The notes: generated by a model from the letters alone, not told the origin. Shown: positions 1 through 11,623, counted from the first letter of the stretch. The stretch is 64,000 bases of DNA from Ruminococcus sp. (GCA_029062165.1 JAIDQQ010000020.1:1-64000); one strand, 5' to 3'. A program made the numbers and translations.

Positions 1-520
1 GATTATCAGGTTCGAGAACGGCGTAATTACCCTCTGAACGCTTATAAACTACATTTATTTCACCGTTTTCAGCATTTGTGAACATAAAGAAATTATGTCC
101 CAGCATATTCATCTGAAGAATAGCTTCATCTGTATCCATTGGACGCATCTTGAATTTTTTGTGTCTGATTACCTCATAGTCAACTTCCTGAACAGGTTCA
201 GCGAATGTCTCCTTGAAAGCGGTGTCTTTCAGACGTTTTTCAATCTTGGTTTTGTTCTTGCGGATTTGTCTTATAATTTTGTCGATAGCATCATCAAGAG
301 CAACGTTTTTATCTTCTGCGGAACGTTCTGCACGGAAGATAATGCTGTTGTACTTTACAGTAAGTTCGATAACAATCTGATTTTTGATTTCCGAAATAAC
401 GATTTTAGCGTCTGCCTCATCGCCGAAAAACTTGCTGAGTTTGGTATCAATTTTTGTCTCTGCGTATTCCGTAAAGTTCTGCGGAATCTGCATTTTCTTA
501 GCGGTGATTGTTGTTTTCAT
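1..520 (-). CDS. hpf: Ribosome hibernation promoting factor, long form (3' end cut by window edge)
   Basis: HPF binds the 30S subunit and promotes formation of inactive 100S ribosome dimers in resting cells. Translating the minus strand from the ATG at 520 gives an N-terminal HPF/RaiA domain (residues 1 to about 100, MKTTITAKKMQIPQNF...) and a C-terminal dimerisation domain (VIRHKKFKMRPMDTDEAI... HNFFMFTNAENGEINVVYKR). The reading frame is still open at base 1 after 173 codons, which is close to the usual length of the long form, so only a few residues should be missing. AGGAGG lies 7 bases before the ATG. It appears to be a single-gene unit with its own promoter upstream. Confidence 0.93.
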   Translation of the reverse strand, partial: MKTTITAKKMQIPQNFTEYAETKIDTKLSKFFGDEADAKIVISEIKNQIVIELTVKYNSIIFRAERSAEDKNVALDDAIDKIIRQIRKNKTKIEKRLKDTAFKETFAEPVQEVDYEVIRHKKFKMRPMDTDEAILQMNMLGHNFFMFTNAENGEINVVYKRSEGNYAVLEPDN

Positions 521-576
521 GTAAGTCCTCCTTCAGACACCGGCTTATCCAACCGATGTATAAATTCTATGCATTT

Positions 577-605
577 ATTATAACATAACTTTCATGAAAT
601 ATCAA
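577..605 (-). promoter_or_regulatory. Predicted promoter of hpf
   Basis: On the minus strand TTGATA (605-600) and TATAAT (582-577) are separated by 17 bases. The predicted start lies about 50 bases upstream of the hpf ATG. Confidence 0.65.
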
Positions 606-674
606 TAGATTTTTATGAAATTTGTAAAAAACCACAAAATATTTATGTAAATTTGTGCATATACAACAATTATT

Positions 675-2027
675 TTACAGGACTATCGAATCAATAATAG
701 TTTTTGCTATCTGTTCGGTAGTAGCAAAACCGGAATTTTTATCCTCAACCAGTATACAGAATGCTATCGGTTTGGCAGGGTCATCAAGGAATCCGACAAG
801 CAGGGAATTTTCCTTTTCACCGTCCTCAACCTGTGCTGTACCGCTTTTCACGCCAAGAGGATAACTACCTATTGAATACATATAATGATTAGCACCATTT
901 GTCAACATAATCTGCTTGACAGTAGATGCCGTTTCCGCTGAAAAAATCTGCTTGCTGAATTTAGTTTCCGCTGTTTCCGTAATCTCGCCGGAAACGTCTG
1001 TAACGTGGTCTATAAGATGTGGCATTGTCATTCTGCCTGTACCGTTTGCAATGGCACTCTGCCACATCATTAACTGTATCGGGCTTACCATAGTATCGCC
1101 CTGACCTATACAACCCCATTCAGTACGAAATTCATGTTTATCGACAAGGGTTGTAGAGGCTTTTTCGCATAATATACCGTCTATGTCTATGTATTCCATA
1201 TCGTCATCATTGACGGCATAACCGAGTTTCCGATATTTTTTGATAATTTCATTAATTTCAAGTTCGCTGTTTTCTATAAGCTGTGCGAAAAACGGATTAC
1301 AACTGTTTTCAACAGCCTGCTGTATACCCTGTTCACCATGACCGCTCCAGTTATGACAGTCTATAGTATCGCCGTTCTGATTGGTATAATGTCCGGAACA
1401 GCTGTAGACTTTTGAAAATAACGTATCTTTTCCAAGTATTTCAAGGGCGGATATTACAGTTGAAATCTTCTGCGTTGAACCAGGGACAGTACAGTACATA
1501 TTTTTTGAAATAAGTGTACCGCTTTCAAAGAACTCTATATTGTCGTAACCGTTTGTGACGTCCAGTGACGGCAGACTTGTACAGACAAGTATTTCACCGG
1601 TAACGTAATTATACGCAACCGCACAGCCTTTCTGAAATCCGTATGAGTTATATACTGCACGGTTCACATTATGGTCAAGGGTAGTATAAATAGCGGATTT
1701 TCCGTCATTGACAGCTCCGAAATTAAAACTATAGTTACTTAATTTTTCAAGATTACGTGATACAAGTGTATTTGTCATCTGACCTTTGTTATCGCCGATA
1801 AGATTTCCAACGTCAATGAAATAATTATCTTCATACCAGTTATCTTCGTTACCGTCGAAAAGTACACCGCCGTTTCTGTCGTAAACCATTCCTAATGCCT
1901 GACGGTCTGAATTTGACATATAAAATCTTGCTTCTGTACGTATTTTCACTGTAAGTACAATCATCAGTATTATGAAAAGCAGTATAAAAAGACTGGTTAT
2001 ATACTGACAGCGTTTTATACCTTTCAT
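675..2027 (-). CDS. Penicillin-binding transpeptidase (PbpA/FtsI-like, class B without long N-domain)
   Basis: This is a membrane-anchored D,D-transpeptidase that cross-links peptidoglycan outside the membrane. One N-terminal membrane segment (about residues 10-27) is followed by the transpeptidase domain with all three active-site motifs: STQK (184-187, nucleophile S184), SCN (242-244) and KSGT (394-397). At 450 residues it is short for a class B PBP and resembles actinobacterial PbpA. It overlaps the upstream ftsW/rodA gene by 4 bases (ATGA) and has a GGAGG site, so it is the third gene of an FHA-SEDS-PBP operon. The pairing with a SEDS polymerase suggests the two form one glycan polymerase/cross-linking unit. 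Whether it serves division, elongation or sporulation cannot be told from sequence. Confidence 0.92.
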   Translation of the reverse strand: MKGIKRCQYITSLFILLFIILMIVLTVKIRTEARFYMSNSDRQALGMVYDRNGGVLFDGNEDNWYEDNYFIDVGNLIGDNKGQMTNTLVSRNLEKLSNYSFNFGAVNDGKSAIYTTLDHNVNRAVYNSYGFQKGCAVAYNYVTGEILVCTSLPSLDVTNGYDNIEFFESGTLISKNMYCTVPGSTQKISTVISALEILGKDTLFSKVYSCSGHYTNQNGDTIDCHNWSGHGEQGIQQAVENSCNPFFAQLIENSELEINEIIKKYRKLGYAVNDDDMEYIDIDGILCEKASTTLVDKHEFRTEWGCIGQGDTMVSPIQLMMWQSAIANGTGRMTMPHLIDHVTDVSGEITETAETKFSKQIFSAETASTVKQIMLTNGANHYMYSIGSYPLGVKSGTAQVEDGEKENSLLVGFLDDPAKPIAFCILVEDKNSGFATTEQIAKTIIDSIVL

Positions 2028-3295
2028 TGTGCGTACCTCCTTACAGGCGGATTGGTCATTTCAGGTGACTGTCCAGCCATAAGCATACCTGCCATTAATC
2101 CGCTTGCCATCATGGAACTACCACCGGCAGATATGAATGGTATCGTTACGCCGGTAAATGGAATAAGATTACATGAACCGAAAATATTCAATGACATCTG
2201 CATTATGAAATACGCACATATACCTGCCGACATAGTCGCATGATAGTAAGAACGTGGCGGATTTATAAGCGGTACTGCAACAAGCATTACTATCGTGAAA
2301 ATTACCATAACCGCAAATATAAGACCCCATTCTTCGCTTATTGTAGCGAATACTATATCATGTTCATAGGCGAAAACTTCGTGAAGATTTCCGTTACCTG
2401 CTCCCTTACCGAACCAGCCACCGTCGGCAATGGCTATGAGTGCGTGCGATTGTTGCCAGCCGTCGCCTGAACGGTCATTCCATATATCAGTATGTAACCT
2501 TGTCTGCACGTATTCCGGTGCGAATTTCAAGGCAATTATTCCGGCTATCAGAAGTACTACTCCGGCTTTTATAAGAGTTGTCTTTGAAAATTTAGCTTTC
2601 GGATAACATATTCTCGTAAAGAATCCTACAGCGAATATACCTACAAATGTAGGAAGACTTCCGAGGTCATGACACCACCACTGTAACAGGCATATCAATA
2701 ATGTAAGTCCATACAGTGCAAAGTTTTCATATACCACATGAAAACACCATATCTGTTTTTTATTCTGCTGTTCCGCTACTGACGTAGCACAGGCGAGTAC
2801 GAACAACGGCTTTATAAATTCCGACGGCTGTATTGTTAGCGATTCGCTTATTCCTATCCACATACTTTCTGAACCCGTAAGGGTGAGTATCACAACCATA
2901 AGTATACCTATTCCGATATAGACATATTTTTTCTGCATCTGAATCCATTTGTGATTCCTGCACAGTACAAATGCTACTTTAGAGCAGGCAAGCGAAATCA
3001 TACAGGTTATGTAATGCTTTACCGATAAATTTACTCCACCGCTGAAACACGACTGAAATATTACACTCATATTAATTATCAGTATCAGCAGAAAATCAAC
3101 GACAAAACTTCTTTGTCTGAACAACTGCATTACAAGAAACCATGCAATATCAAGAACGAGTACCGCCGAAGCAAGTATTATTACTTTACTTATACTCTCG
3201 TAATTTCCGTGAAGATATACATTGATAAGCATTGCAGAATGCGTTATCATGACAAATATACATGATATGAAATACAGAAAACCATTAATATACAT
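2024..3295 (-). CDS. FtsW/RodA/SpoVE-family SEDS glycosyltransferase
   Basis: SEDS proteins polymerise peptidoglycan glycan strands from lipid II and work with a partner class B PBP. The 423-residue protein is almost entirely membrane segments (about ten). It has SEDS landmarks such as IQPSEFIKPLFVLACA, a WLVMQ-type membrane segment and a C-terminal GVTIPFISAGGSSMMASGL segment, where the PFISxGGSS motif is diagnostic. I chose the ATG at 3295 because GGAGG lies 10 bases upstream; an in-frame ATG at 3325 would sit ahead of that site. It overlaps the end of the FHA gene by 11 bases and the start of the PBP gene by 4, so translation is probably coupled. Confidence 0.92.
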   Translation of the reverse strand: MYINGFLYFISCIFVMITHSAMLINVYLHGNYESISKVIILASAVLVLDIAWFLVMQLFRQRSFVVDFLLILIINMSVIFQSCFSGGVNLSVKHYITCMISLACSKVAFVLCRNHKWIQMQKKYVYIGIGILMVVILTLTGSESMWIGISESLTIQPSEFIKPLFVLACATSVAEQQNKKQIWCFHVVYENFALYGLTLLICLLQWWCHDLGSLPTFVGIFAVGFFTRICYPKAKFSKTTLIKAGVVLLIAGIIALKFAPEYVQTRLHTDIWNDRSGDGWQQSHALIAIADGGWFGKGAGNGNLHEVFAYEHDIVFATISEEWGLIFAVMVIFTIVMLVAVPLINPPRSYYHATMSAGICAYFIMQMSLNIFGSCNLIPFTGVTIPFISAGGSSMMASGLMAGMLMAGQSPEMTNPPVRRYAQ

Positions 3296-3719
3296 CTTCT
3301 TCAATCCTCCTGTGTCTGAAAACAAGTCTCCTGCTTCCGAGATTTATTACGTCATTTTCACGGAGAATACGTTGTTTCACGAGATTTCCGTTCACGAACA
3401 CGCCGGATTTTGACCCTATATCCAGAATAGTCCATTTTCCGTCCGCAACTGTCAGTATGGCGTGATAACGTGATACTGACAAATCAGGCAGACGTATATC
3501 GGCTGATGCGTGTCTTCCTATCAGAATTTCGTCGCATTCAAGAGGATAGGAGATATTATTTTCTGCAAGCTCCATGAATCCTGAAATTCTGTCCCAGTAT
3601 TGTCCGGCGTGTTTTTTTTCGTTATGCGAGATAAGAAAAAATACAAACACCGAAAAAGTTAGTATACCAACCGCAACACCACACAGCATAGACGCAGGCA
3701 TACTGGTTAAAAAGTCCAT
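3285..3719 (-). CDS. Membrane-anchored FHA-domain protein
   Basis: FHA domains bind phosphothreonine peptides and usually recruit Ser/Thr-kinase substrates. The 144-residue product has one N-terminal membrane segment (about residues 8-30) and a cytoplasmic FHA domain (about 60-140). The conserved residues are visible: GRHASADI, SVSRYHA (Ser and His of the phosphopeptide site), and GVFVNGN (Asn that contacts the ligand). The ATG at 3719 follows GGAGG by 7 bases. It is the first gene of an FHA-SEDS-PBP operon, an order reminiscent of the mycobacterial fha-pstP-rodA-pbpA cluster but without a kinase or phosphatase here. It may place wall synthesis under Ser/Thr phosphorylation control (inference). 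Confidence 0.9.
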   Translation of the reverse strand: MDFLTSMPASMLCGVAVGILTFSVFVFFLISHNEKKHAGQYWDRISGFMELAENNISYPLECDEILIGRHASADIRLPDLSVSRYHAILTVADGKWTILDIGSKSGVFVNGNLVKQRILRENDVINLGSRRLVFRHRRIEEDVY

Positions 3720-3752
3720 TAAAACACCTCCATAGTTTTGAGAATATAACAT

Positions 3753-3781
3753 ATTATAACATATAATTACAGATTTTTCAA
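3753..3781 (-). promoter_or_regulatory. Predicted promoter of the FHA-SEDS-PBP operon
   Basis: Minus strand TTGAAA (3781-3776), 17-base spacer, TATAAT (3758-3753), about 35 bases upstream of the FHA ATG. Confidence 0.65.
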
Positions 3782-3794
3782 TAGGAGTATATAT

Positions 3795-3832
3795 AAAAAG
3801 GAAATCCGGAACTTAAAAGCTCCGGACTTCCT
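3795..3832 (-). terminator. Rho-independent terminator of the wall-hydrolase gene
   Basis: A 12-base arm (3799-3810, AGGAAATCCGGA) pairs with 3821-3832 with one internal mismatch. It is followed on the minus strand by a T-run. It separates the hydrolase gene from the FHA operon promoter. Confidence 0.85.
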
Positions 3833-3859
3833 CAGAAAGATAAGTACATATGTATAATT

Positions 3860-5155
3860 TTACTGATAATCAACTGAAAAATAATTCTGATAGCCGTCTC
3901 CGAAGAAATACATATATCCCTGTGAGAAGTCATAAGGATTACTGAAATATAAGTCAACGGCGGATATTACGTCATTACTTACTTCGCTTGAATAAGTACC
4001 AAGCCATGTATAGTATTCAGAGCCTTCAAACTGATTAGGCTGTGAAAGAACATCATAAACTGTATTCGGGAACAACGGACTTGCTACCCGATTCATAATA
4101 ACTTCAACGACATAAGCCTTACTGTATATATCAATCCAGCTTGAACCGGCTTCATGTGCTACGGCGTTACAGAGAAGAACATAATCATAATCTGAAACAT
4201 ATGAAGTATTATAACTATAATCATAATCATAATTATAAGAATCATCATAATAATAATCAACAGTTTCTGTTGTATAGATTTCTTCCTCTATATACGGAAC
4301 TTCTGTTGTAGTAGTCGTTGTTGTGGTGGTTGTAGTGGTTTCTTCTGTAGTAGTGGTTGTAGTGGTTTCTTCTGTAGTAGTGGTTGTGGTAGTTTCTTCT
4401 GTAGTAGTGGTTGTGGTAGTTTCTTCTGTGGTAGTGGTTGTTGTAGTAGTCTCTTCGGTGGTAGTAGTTGTTGTTGTGTCTTCTGTAGTGGTTGTGGTGG
4501 TAGTTTCTTCCGGAGCAGGTGTTTCAGTGGTAGTAGTTGTTACTTCTTCTTCAACCGGTTCAGTCCGTCTGGATTCAACATAGAACCATTCAATCGGCTC
4601 AATGAAAGGCATATGGACGCTTTCGGTTTCGGTTGTGGTTTCAGTTTCGGATTCTTCTTCGGAAGATTCTTCTTCAATCTGTTCATACCGTACTGTAGTT
4701 GTAGTAGTTTCGGTAACTGCTACTGTAGTAGTTTTTTCTGTTGTAGTAGCTACAGCCACTACGGAAAAATCATCTTCTGATTCGTCATAAGATGATACAG
4801 TTGTAATAGTTACAGCTTCTTCGGTGAGGACCGTTTCTGTAACATCTGATTCTGTGTAGAATACTGGAATTTTTTCTTCTGGCATAACGTCGGCGATAGT
4901 TGTATCATCAACCGGCATCTGTGGGATAATATAGTTGTTTGTATCTGCTGTGATAACTTCTGTGTTTTCAACTATGGGTTCAGCGAAATTCGGCATAGCA
5001 TTTGCGAGTTGTTGATTTTCGAAACCGAATACCTCCGAATCACTCAACTGACCCACTGTTTTACCTGACATTGCACTATCGACGATTAATAAACCGCCGG
5101 TTATGCAAGTAGCAACAAACACACCAACGCACACTGCCGTTTTACCTTTACTCAT
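3860..5155 (-). CDS. Cell wall hydrolase (SleB/CwlJ-like domain) on a threonine-rich linker
   Basis: Predicted surface-associated peptidoglycan hydrolase. An N-terminal membrane segment or uncleaved signal (about residues 8-28) is followed by an acidic/threonine region. Residues of roughly 195-295 are almost only Thr and Glu, built from repeated units of about eight residues (EETTTTTT). The C-terminal 105 residues match the SleB/CwlJ hydrolase fold: NAVAHEAG (catalytic-type Glu), VIMNRVASPLFPNTVYDVL and QFEG. Such T-rich linkers are typical of ruminococcal surface proteins. AAAGGA precedes the ATG. The true substrate bond is not visible, and the SleB-type domain also occurs in vegetative proteins, so a spore-germination role should not be assumed. 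Confidence 0.85.
   Translation of the reverse strand: MSKGKTAVCVGVFVATCITGGLLIVDSAMSGKTVGQLSDSEVFGFENQQLANAMPNFAEPIVENTEVITADTNNYIIPQMPVDDTTIADVMPEEKIPVFYTESDVTETVLTEEAVTITTVSSYDESEDDFSVVAVATTTEKTTTVAVTETTTTTVRYEQIEEESSEEESETETTTETESVHMPFIEPIEWFYVESRRTEPVEEEVTTTTTETPAPEETTTTTTTEDTTTTTTTEETTTTTTTTEETTTTTTTEETTTTTTTEETTTTTTTEETTTTTTTTTTTTEVPYIEEEIYTTETVDYYYDDSYNYDYDYSYNTSYVSDYDYVLLCNAVAHEAGSSWIDIYSKAYVVEVIMNRVASPLFPNTVYDVLSQPNQFEGSEYYTWLGTYSSEVSNDVISAVDLYFSNPYDFSQGYMYFFGDGYQNYFSVDYQ
4300..4530 (-). repeat. In-frame 24-27 bp tandem repeat encoding EE(T)6-7
   Basis: The minus strand encodes at least five successive units of two Glu and six or seven Thr codons. ACC, ACA and ACT codons alternate, so the protein repeat is better conserved than the DNA. 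Unit number is likely to vary among strains by slippage or recombination. Confidence 0.9.
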
Positions 5156-5592
5156 AAACTCAATCCTTTCCCCGAAAATTTTTTCGGAATGCCTGATACG
5201 GCGTAATTAATAATAACACATATTGCCGGAAATGGCAATACTTTTTGAAATTTTTCCATTTTACGCCCAAAAAGGATATGTTAAAAAAACCATTATAAAG
5301 TGAAATAATACAAAATCCATTAATAAATTATTAATTAAATGTTTCTAAATGTGGTATAAATTATAATTTATAACAGTTAAAAGTTACAAAATTGTTACAG
5401 GAAATACAAAATAATTAACCTTAAATTCAATGTTTTTTTGTAATAAATGATATTATTCTCCTTGTTTTTCGGGAAACAGGGAATTTATGTATTTTTGTAA
5501 TAATATTGTTACTAATTACAGATTGTAACCTGAAAATGTCATAAAATGGTGTCGGTAATGTGAAAGTTGCATAAAAATCTGTCAATCTGTCA
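5156..5592. other. AT-rich intergenic region between divergent wall hydrolase and ligA
   Basis: About 440 bases very rich in A/T without a credible gene. Visible elements are a small inverted repeat CCGAAAA/TTTTCGG (5172-5187) just upstream of the hydrolase ribosome-binding site, a 7-bp hairpin TATTGCC/GGCAATA (5221-5240), and two copies of TTTTTGTAATAA near 5447 and 5493. I found no convincing sigma-A promoter for the hydrolase gene, so it may use another sigma factor or a weak promoter. Confidence 0.5.
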
Positions 5593-5621
5593 TTGACTTG
5601 AATTAAAAAATATGATAAAAT
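5593..5621 (+). promoter_or_regulatory. Predicted ligA promoter
   Basis: TTGACT (5593-5598), 17-base spacer, TAAAAT (5616-5621), about 37 bases before the ligA ATG. Confidence 0.7.
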
Positions 5622-5652
5622 AATTACATACGGCAAAACGATACGGAGGTAA

Positions 5653-8045
<2,393 letters not shown>

Positions 8046-8057
8046 GGAGGAATATTT

Positions 8058-8405
8058 ATGTTATACGTATGTTATCCGAAGTGTACCACCTGTAAGAAAG
8101 CACAGAAATGGCTTGATGATAATGGTATAGATTACACCGTAAGGGATATAAAAGAAAATAATCCGTCATATGAGGAGTTAAAAGAATGGTACGGAAAAAG
8201 CGGTCTGCCGTTAAAGAAATTTTTCAATACAAGCGGTATGCTTTATAAGTCCATGAATCTTAAAGACAAACTTCCGGAGATGTCGGAAGAAGAACAGTTA
8301 AGACTTCTCGCAACGGACGGTATGTTAGTTAAAAGACCTATTTTTATTACGGAAAATAATGTACTTGTCGGCTTTAAGGAATCCGACTGGAATATTATAA
8401 CATAA
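8058..8405 (+). CDS. ArsC/Spx/YffB-family thioredoxin-fold protein
   Basis: A 115-residue thioredoxin-fold protein of the arsenate-reductase/Spx superfamily. The N-terminus has CTTC (residues 9-12, CxxC as in Spx and glutaredoxin-type ArsC). The remainder matches the family pattern (KKFFNTSG...Y, LLATDGMLVKRPI with the conserved Lys-Arg-Pro, and GFKE). Family members are arsenate reductases or redox-sensing RNA polymerase regulators such as Spx and MgsR. This sequence lacks decisive features for either. AAGGAGG precedes the ATG, and it follows the macrodomain gene by 12 bases, so it is probably the third gene of the ligA operon. Confidence 0.85.
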   Translation: MLYVCYPKCTTCKKAQKWLDDNGIDYTVRDIKENNPSYEELKEWYGKSGLPLKKFFNTSGMLYKSMNLKDKLPEMSEEEQLRLLATDGMLVKRPIFITENNVLVGFKESDWNIIT

Positions 8406-8459
8406 TTGTTAAAATTTTGTCAACCGTATGCAACATTCATGATTTCATTATATTTTCCG

Positions 8460-8468
8460 TGTTATAAT
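8460..8468 (+). promoter_or_regulatory. Possible extended -10 promoter of copA
   Basis: TG-T-TATAAT (extended -10; hexamer at 8463-8468). No good -35 hexamer is visible at 16-18 bases, as in activator-dependent or extended -10 promoters. I did not find a recognisable CsoR or CopY operator. Confidence 0.45.
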
Positions 8469-8499
8469 AATTACATAACATTATGAAAGGAGAATATAA

Positions 8500-11004
8500 A
8501 TGAAACAATTCAATGTTATGGGGATGACCTGCTCTGCGTGTTCGGCAAGAGTGGAAAAGGTTGTAAAGTCCGTAACCGGTGTAACGTCGTGTTCTGTGAG
8601 CCTGCTCACTAACTCTATGGGCGTAGAGGGTACGGCTTCCGACAGCGATATAATAAATGCCGTAAAAAATGCCGGTTACGGTGCATCACTGAAAGGCGGT
8701 TCCGATACCAGACAAACTACCACCGGTGAGGATTCCTTAGCAGACCACGAAACACCGGTACTGAAAAAAAGACTTTTCACATCTGTAGGATTTCTGATTC
8801 TGCTTATGTATATCTCAATGGGTCACAGTATGTGGGGATTTCCGTTACCGGAGTTCATGGACGGTAACTATATTATGATTGGTATAATACAGATGTTACT
8901 TGCCGGTATAATAATGGTAATCAATCAGAAATTTTTCGTAAGCGGTTTTAAAAGTCTGTTCAGACGTTCGCCAAATATGGATACGCTTGTTGCATTAGGT
9001 TCGGGAACTTCATTTATATACAGCGTATGGGCATTACTCGCCATGACCGACGCACAAATGAAAGGTTTTGACACCATGCCTTATATGCATGAATTTTATT
9101 TTGAATCCGCCGGAACTATTCTGACACTCATTACTGTCGGAAAAATGTTGGAAGCACGTTCTAAAGGACGAACTACCGACGCTCTTAAAAGTCTTATGCG
9201 ACTTGCTCCGAAAACTGCGAACATCATTGAAGACGGTCAGGAAAAAACCGTACCGGTAGAGCAGGTGAAAAAAGGTGATATATTTATAGTACGCCCAGGG
9301 GAAAGCATTCCGGTTGACGCTGTAGTAATAGAGGGTGAAAGTGCCGTCAATGAATCCGCCCTGACCGGTGAAAGTATTCCAGTTGATAAGACAGTTGGTG
9401 ACAGTGTTTCCGGTGCTACTCTTAACCAGTCGGGATTCATAAAGTGTGAAGCGGTAAGAGTTGGTGAGGACACAACACTTTCAAAGATAATACAAATGGT
9501 CAGTGACGCTTCTGCTACAAAAGCACCAGTTGCAAAGATAGCCGATAAAGTTTCCGGAGTATTCGTACCGGTTGTGATAGGTATAGCAATACTGACTTTC
9601 ATAGTATGGTTTCTGACCGGTCAGACGGTAGGTTATGCACTTACAAGGGCTATATCCGTACTCGTAATAAGCTGTCCGTGTGCGTTAGGACTTGCTACAC
9701 CAGTTGCCATAATGGTAGGTAATGGTGTAGGTGCGAAAAATGGTATATTATTCAAGACCGCTGTTTCACTCGAAGAAACCGGAAAAGTAAATGTTGTGGC
9801 ACTCGATAAAACCGGTACTATAACTTCCGGTGAACCGAAAGTTACAGACATAATCACGGCGGACGGTTACGACGAAAAATATTTAATGTCATTGGCGTAC
9901 TCTCTCGAAAAATTAAGTGAACACCCTTTAGCAAAAGCTATACTGTCAAAGGCTGAACAGGATAACATCCAAGCCGATACAGTAACCGATTTTAAAGCAT
10001 TATCCGGAAACGGTCTGAAAGCATTACGGAATAATATACAGTTATCCGGCGGAAATTATAACTTCATAAGCGGACAGGCTGAAATTCCGGAAAATATGAA
10101 AACGTATTCCGAAAAACTTTCAGAAGACGGTAAAACGCCTTTATTTTTCGCAGAGGGTAATAAACTTGTCGGAATAATAGCAGTTGCCGACGTCATAAAG
10201 GAAGACAGTGCCGAAGCGGTAAGGGAATTACAGAATATGGGAATACACGTTGTAATGATTACCGGCGATAATGAACGTACAGCACAGGCTATCGGCAGAC
10301 AAGCCGGTGTAGATGAGGTAATAGCCGGAGTACTTCCGGACGGTAAGGAAAAAGCTGTCAACGGACTGAAAAAAATGGGACGTGTCGCAATGGTCGGCGA
10401 CGGTATAAACGATGCTCCGGCACTTACAAGTGCGGATACCGGAATAGCTATCGGAGCAGGTGCGGACGTAGCTATTGATTCCGCTGACGTCGTATTAATG
10501 AAAAGCAGATTGAGTGATGTTCCGTCGGCAATAAGATTAAGTCGTGCTACACTCCGGAATATACATCAGAATCTTTTCTGGGCTTTCATATATAACGTAA
10601 TCGGTATACCTCTTGCGTGTGGTGTATATATAAAGTTGTTCGGCTGGCAGTTAAACCCCATGTTCGGAGCGGCTGCAATGAGTTTATCGAGTTTCTGTGT
10701 TGTAATGAATGCTCTAAGACTTAATCTTGTAAAGATACACGATTCCGGTCACGACAGAAAAGTAAATCGCAGAAATAATGACGATTCTTTAAACGGTACA
10801 TTCACTATACGGATAAAAGGTATGATGTGCGGAAAATGTGAAAAACACGTCCGTGAGGCACTCGAGGAAACCGGCGTGACTGTAATAGAAGTAAGTCACG
10901 AAAACGGTACAGCTATGATAAAATGTAACGGAGCAGGTCAGAAACAATTGAAATCCGCTATAGAAAATGCAGATTATAAATTTCTGAAATTAATCCGTAA
11001 TTAA
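8500..11004 (+). CDS. copA: Copper-translocating P1B-type ATPase with N- and C-terminal metal-binding domains
   Basis: Exports Cu(I) across the membrane using ATP. An N-terminal heavy-metal-associated domain carries GMTCSAC (residues 8-14). Membrane segments follow, then the actuator loop with TGES, the metal-channel motif CPC ([11 protein letters not shown]), the phosphorylation site DKTGT, an HP motif (SEHPLAKAI) and GDGINDAP. A second HMA domain lies at the C-terminus ([10 protein letters not shown], about residue 780 on). Length is 834 residues. The C-terminal domain resembles a fused CopZ chaperone; most CopA proteins have metal-binding domains only at the N-terminus. It is transcribed alone, 94 bases after the ArsC/Spx gene, and ends in a shared terminator. 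Confidence 0.95.
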   Translation: MKQFNVMGMTCSACSARVEKVVKSVTGVTSCSVSLLTNSMGVEGTASDSDIINAVKNAGYGASLKGGSDTRQTTTGEDSLADHETPVLKKRLFTSVGFLILLMYISMGHSMWGFPLPEFMDGNYIMIGIIQMLLAGIIMVINQKFFVSGFKSLFRRSPNMDTLVALGSGTSFIYSVWALLAMTDAQMKGFDTMPYMHEFYFESAGTILTLITVGKMLEARSKGRTTDALKSLMRLAPKTANIIEDGQEKTVPVEQVKKGDIFIVRPGESIPVDAVVIEGESAVNESALTGESIPVDKTVGDSVSGATLNQSGFIKCEAVRVGEDTTLSKIIQMVSDASATKAPVAKIADKVSGVFVPVVIGIAILTFIVWFLTGQTVGYALTRAISVLVISCPCALGLATPVAIMVGNGVGAKNGILFKTAVSLEETGKVNVVALDKTGTITSGEPKVTDIITADGYDEKYLMSLAYSLEKLSEHPLAKAILSKAEQDNIQADTVTDFKALSGNGLKALRNNIQLSGGNYNFISGQAEIPENMKTYSEKLSEDGKTPLFFAEGNKLVGIIAVADVIKEDSAEAVRELQNMGIHVVMITGDNERTAQAIGRQAGVDEVIAGVLPDGKEKAVNGLKKMGRVAMVGDGINDAPALTSADTGIAIGAGADVAIDSADVVLMKSRLSDVPSAIRLSRATLRNIHQNLFWAFIYNVIGIPLACGVYIKLFGWQLNPMFGAAAMSLSSFCVVMNALRLNLVKIHDSGHDRKVNRRNNDDSLNGTFTIRIKGMMCGKCEKHVREALEETGVTVIEVSHENGTAMIKCNGAGQKQLKSAIENADYKFLKLIRN

Positions 11005-11015
11005 CACACATAATA

Positions 11016-11053
11016 CAAAAAAGTCCGGAGTTATAATGCTCCGGATTTTTTTA
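11016..11053. terminator. Bidirectional terminator between copA and the zinc-ribbon gene
   Basis: TCCGGAG (11024-11030) pairs with CTCCGGA (11039-11045). A-run precedes and T-run follows, so it works on both strands for the convergent genes. Confidence 0.88.
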
Positions 11054-11623
11054 TGGGTTGCAGTTATGACACGGTGAATAACCTTGTGCAATAGCCTCAT
11101 CTCTCGTACCGTAAAATGCTTTTCTGTTTTTTGAGTTCATTTGCGTAACACTGTCGCAATCCGGTTTATGAAACTTTTTTCGGTATGTATTCAGATAATA
11201 TGTAATCTCTACCGCTTGTGTAACAGGTTGTGTTGTAGTAACCTGCTCCGTTTTTTCAGATGATGTAGTTTGTTTAGTAGTCGTAAATGTTTCAGTTTGT
11301 ACAGTAGATGTAGTCTGTAGGGTATGCGTTATAACCGCTGAATTATCCGTATGTGAATTATCTTCCGGAGACAGTACATATATAGCAGTACCGGCAACAA
11401 TAAGTATAGCAACGATAATCAGACATAGTATTATAATAATAGTCTTGTAATTGATAATCTTTGCTTCGGCGGAATTATAATTATCCGGATTATTAATTCT
11501 TCTGTTTATTTCCCGACAGTTTTTACATCTTTTAGGGATATTCAGATTTTTACTTCTGAAATACTGAATTTCTGAATCAGTAATTTCAAACTCCCTGTGA
11601 CATTGTTTACAGATAAGTTTCAT
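11051..11623 (-). CDS. Membrane protein with N-terminal zinc ribbon and C-terminal Ada-like metal-binding domain
   Basis: Function unknown. The protein starts with a zinc ribbon (CKQC...CKNC, residues 4-34). One membrane segment lies at about 70-95. A Thr-rich spacer follows (TTSTVQTETFTTTK...). The last 45 residues (YYLNTYRKKFHKPDC ... YSPCHNC) resemble the Ada metal-binding domain often found as a stand-alone module on secreted nucleases and lipoproteins. The arrangement places the ribbon inside and the Ada-like domain outside the cell. I chose the ATG at 11623 because AAAGGAAG precedes it. It ends within the shared terminator region with copA. Confidence 0.7.
   Translation of the reverse strand: MKLICKQCHREFEITDSEIQYFRSKNLNIPKRCKNCREINRRINNPDNYNSAEAKIINYKTIIIILCLIIVAILIVAGTAIYVLSPEDNSHTDNSAVITHTLQTTSTVQTETFTTTKQTTSSEKTEQVTTTQPVTQAVEITYYLNTYRKKFHKPDCDSVTQMNSKNRKAFYGTRDEAIAQGYSPCHNCNP

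Noticed and set aside
95..583. Open frame on the plus strand at the window start
   Set aside because: It is antisense to hpf, which has clear family motifs, a start and a promoter.
4300..4530. CRISPR-like array of short repeats
   Set aside because: Repeats are 24-27 bases with no unique spacers and lie in frame inside a gene.
4323..4583. Open frame on the plus strand encoding poly-Val/Ser opposite the hydrolase linker
   Set aside because: It is the antisense of the Thr/Glu repeat; it has no ribosome-binding site and its composition follows from the repeat.
5427..5636. Minus-strand 69-codon open frame in the ligA upstream region
   Set aside because: No ribosome-binding site or recognisable protein features, and it covers the ligA promoter; the sequence is simply AT-rich.
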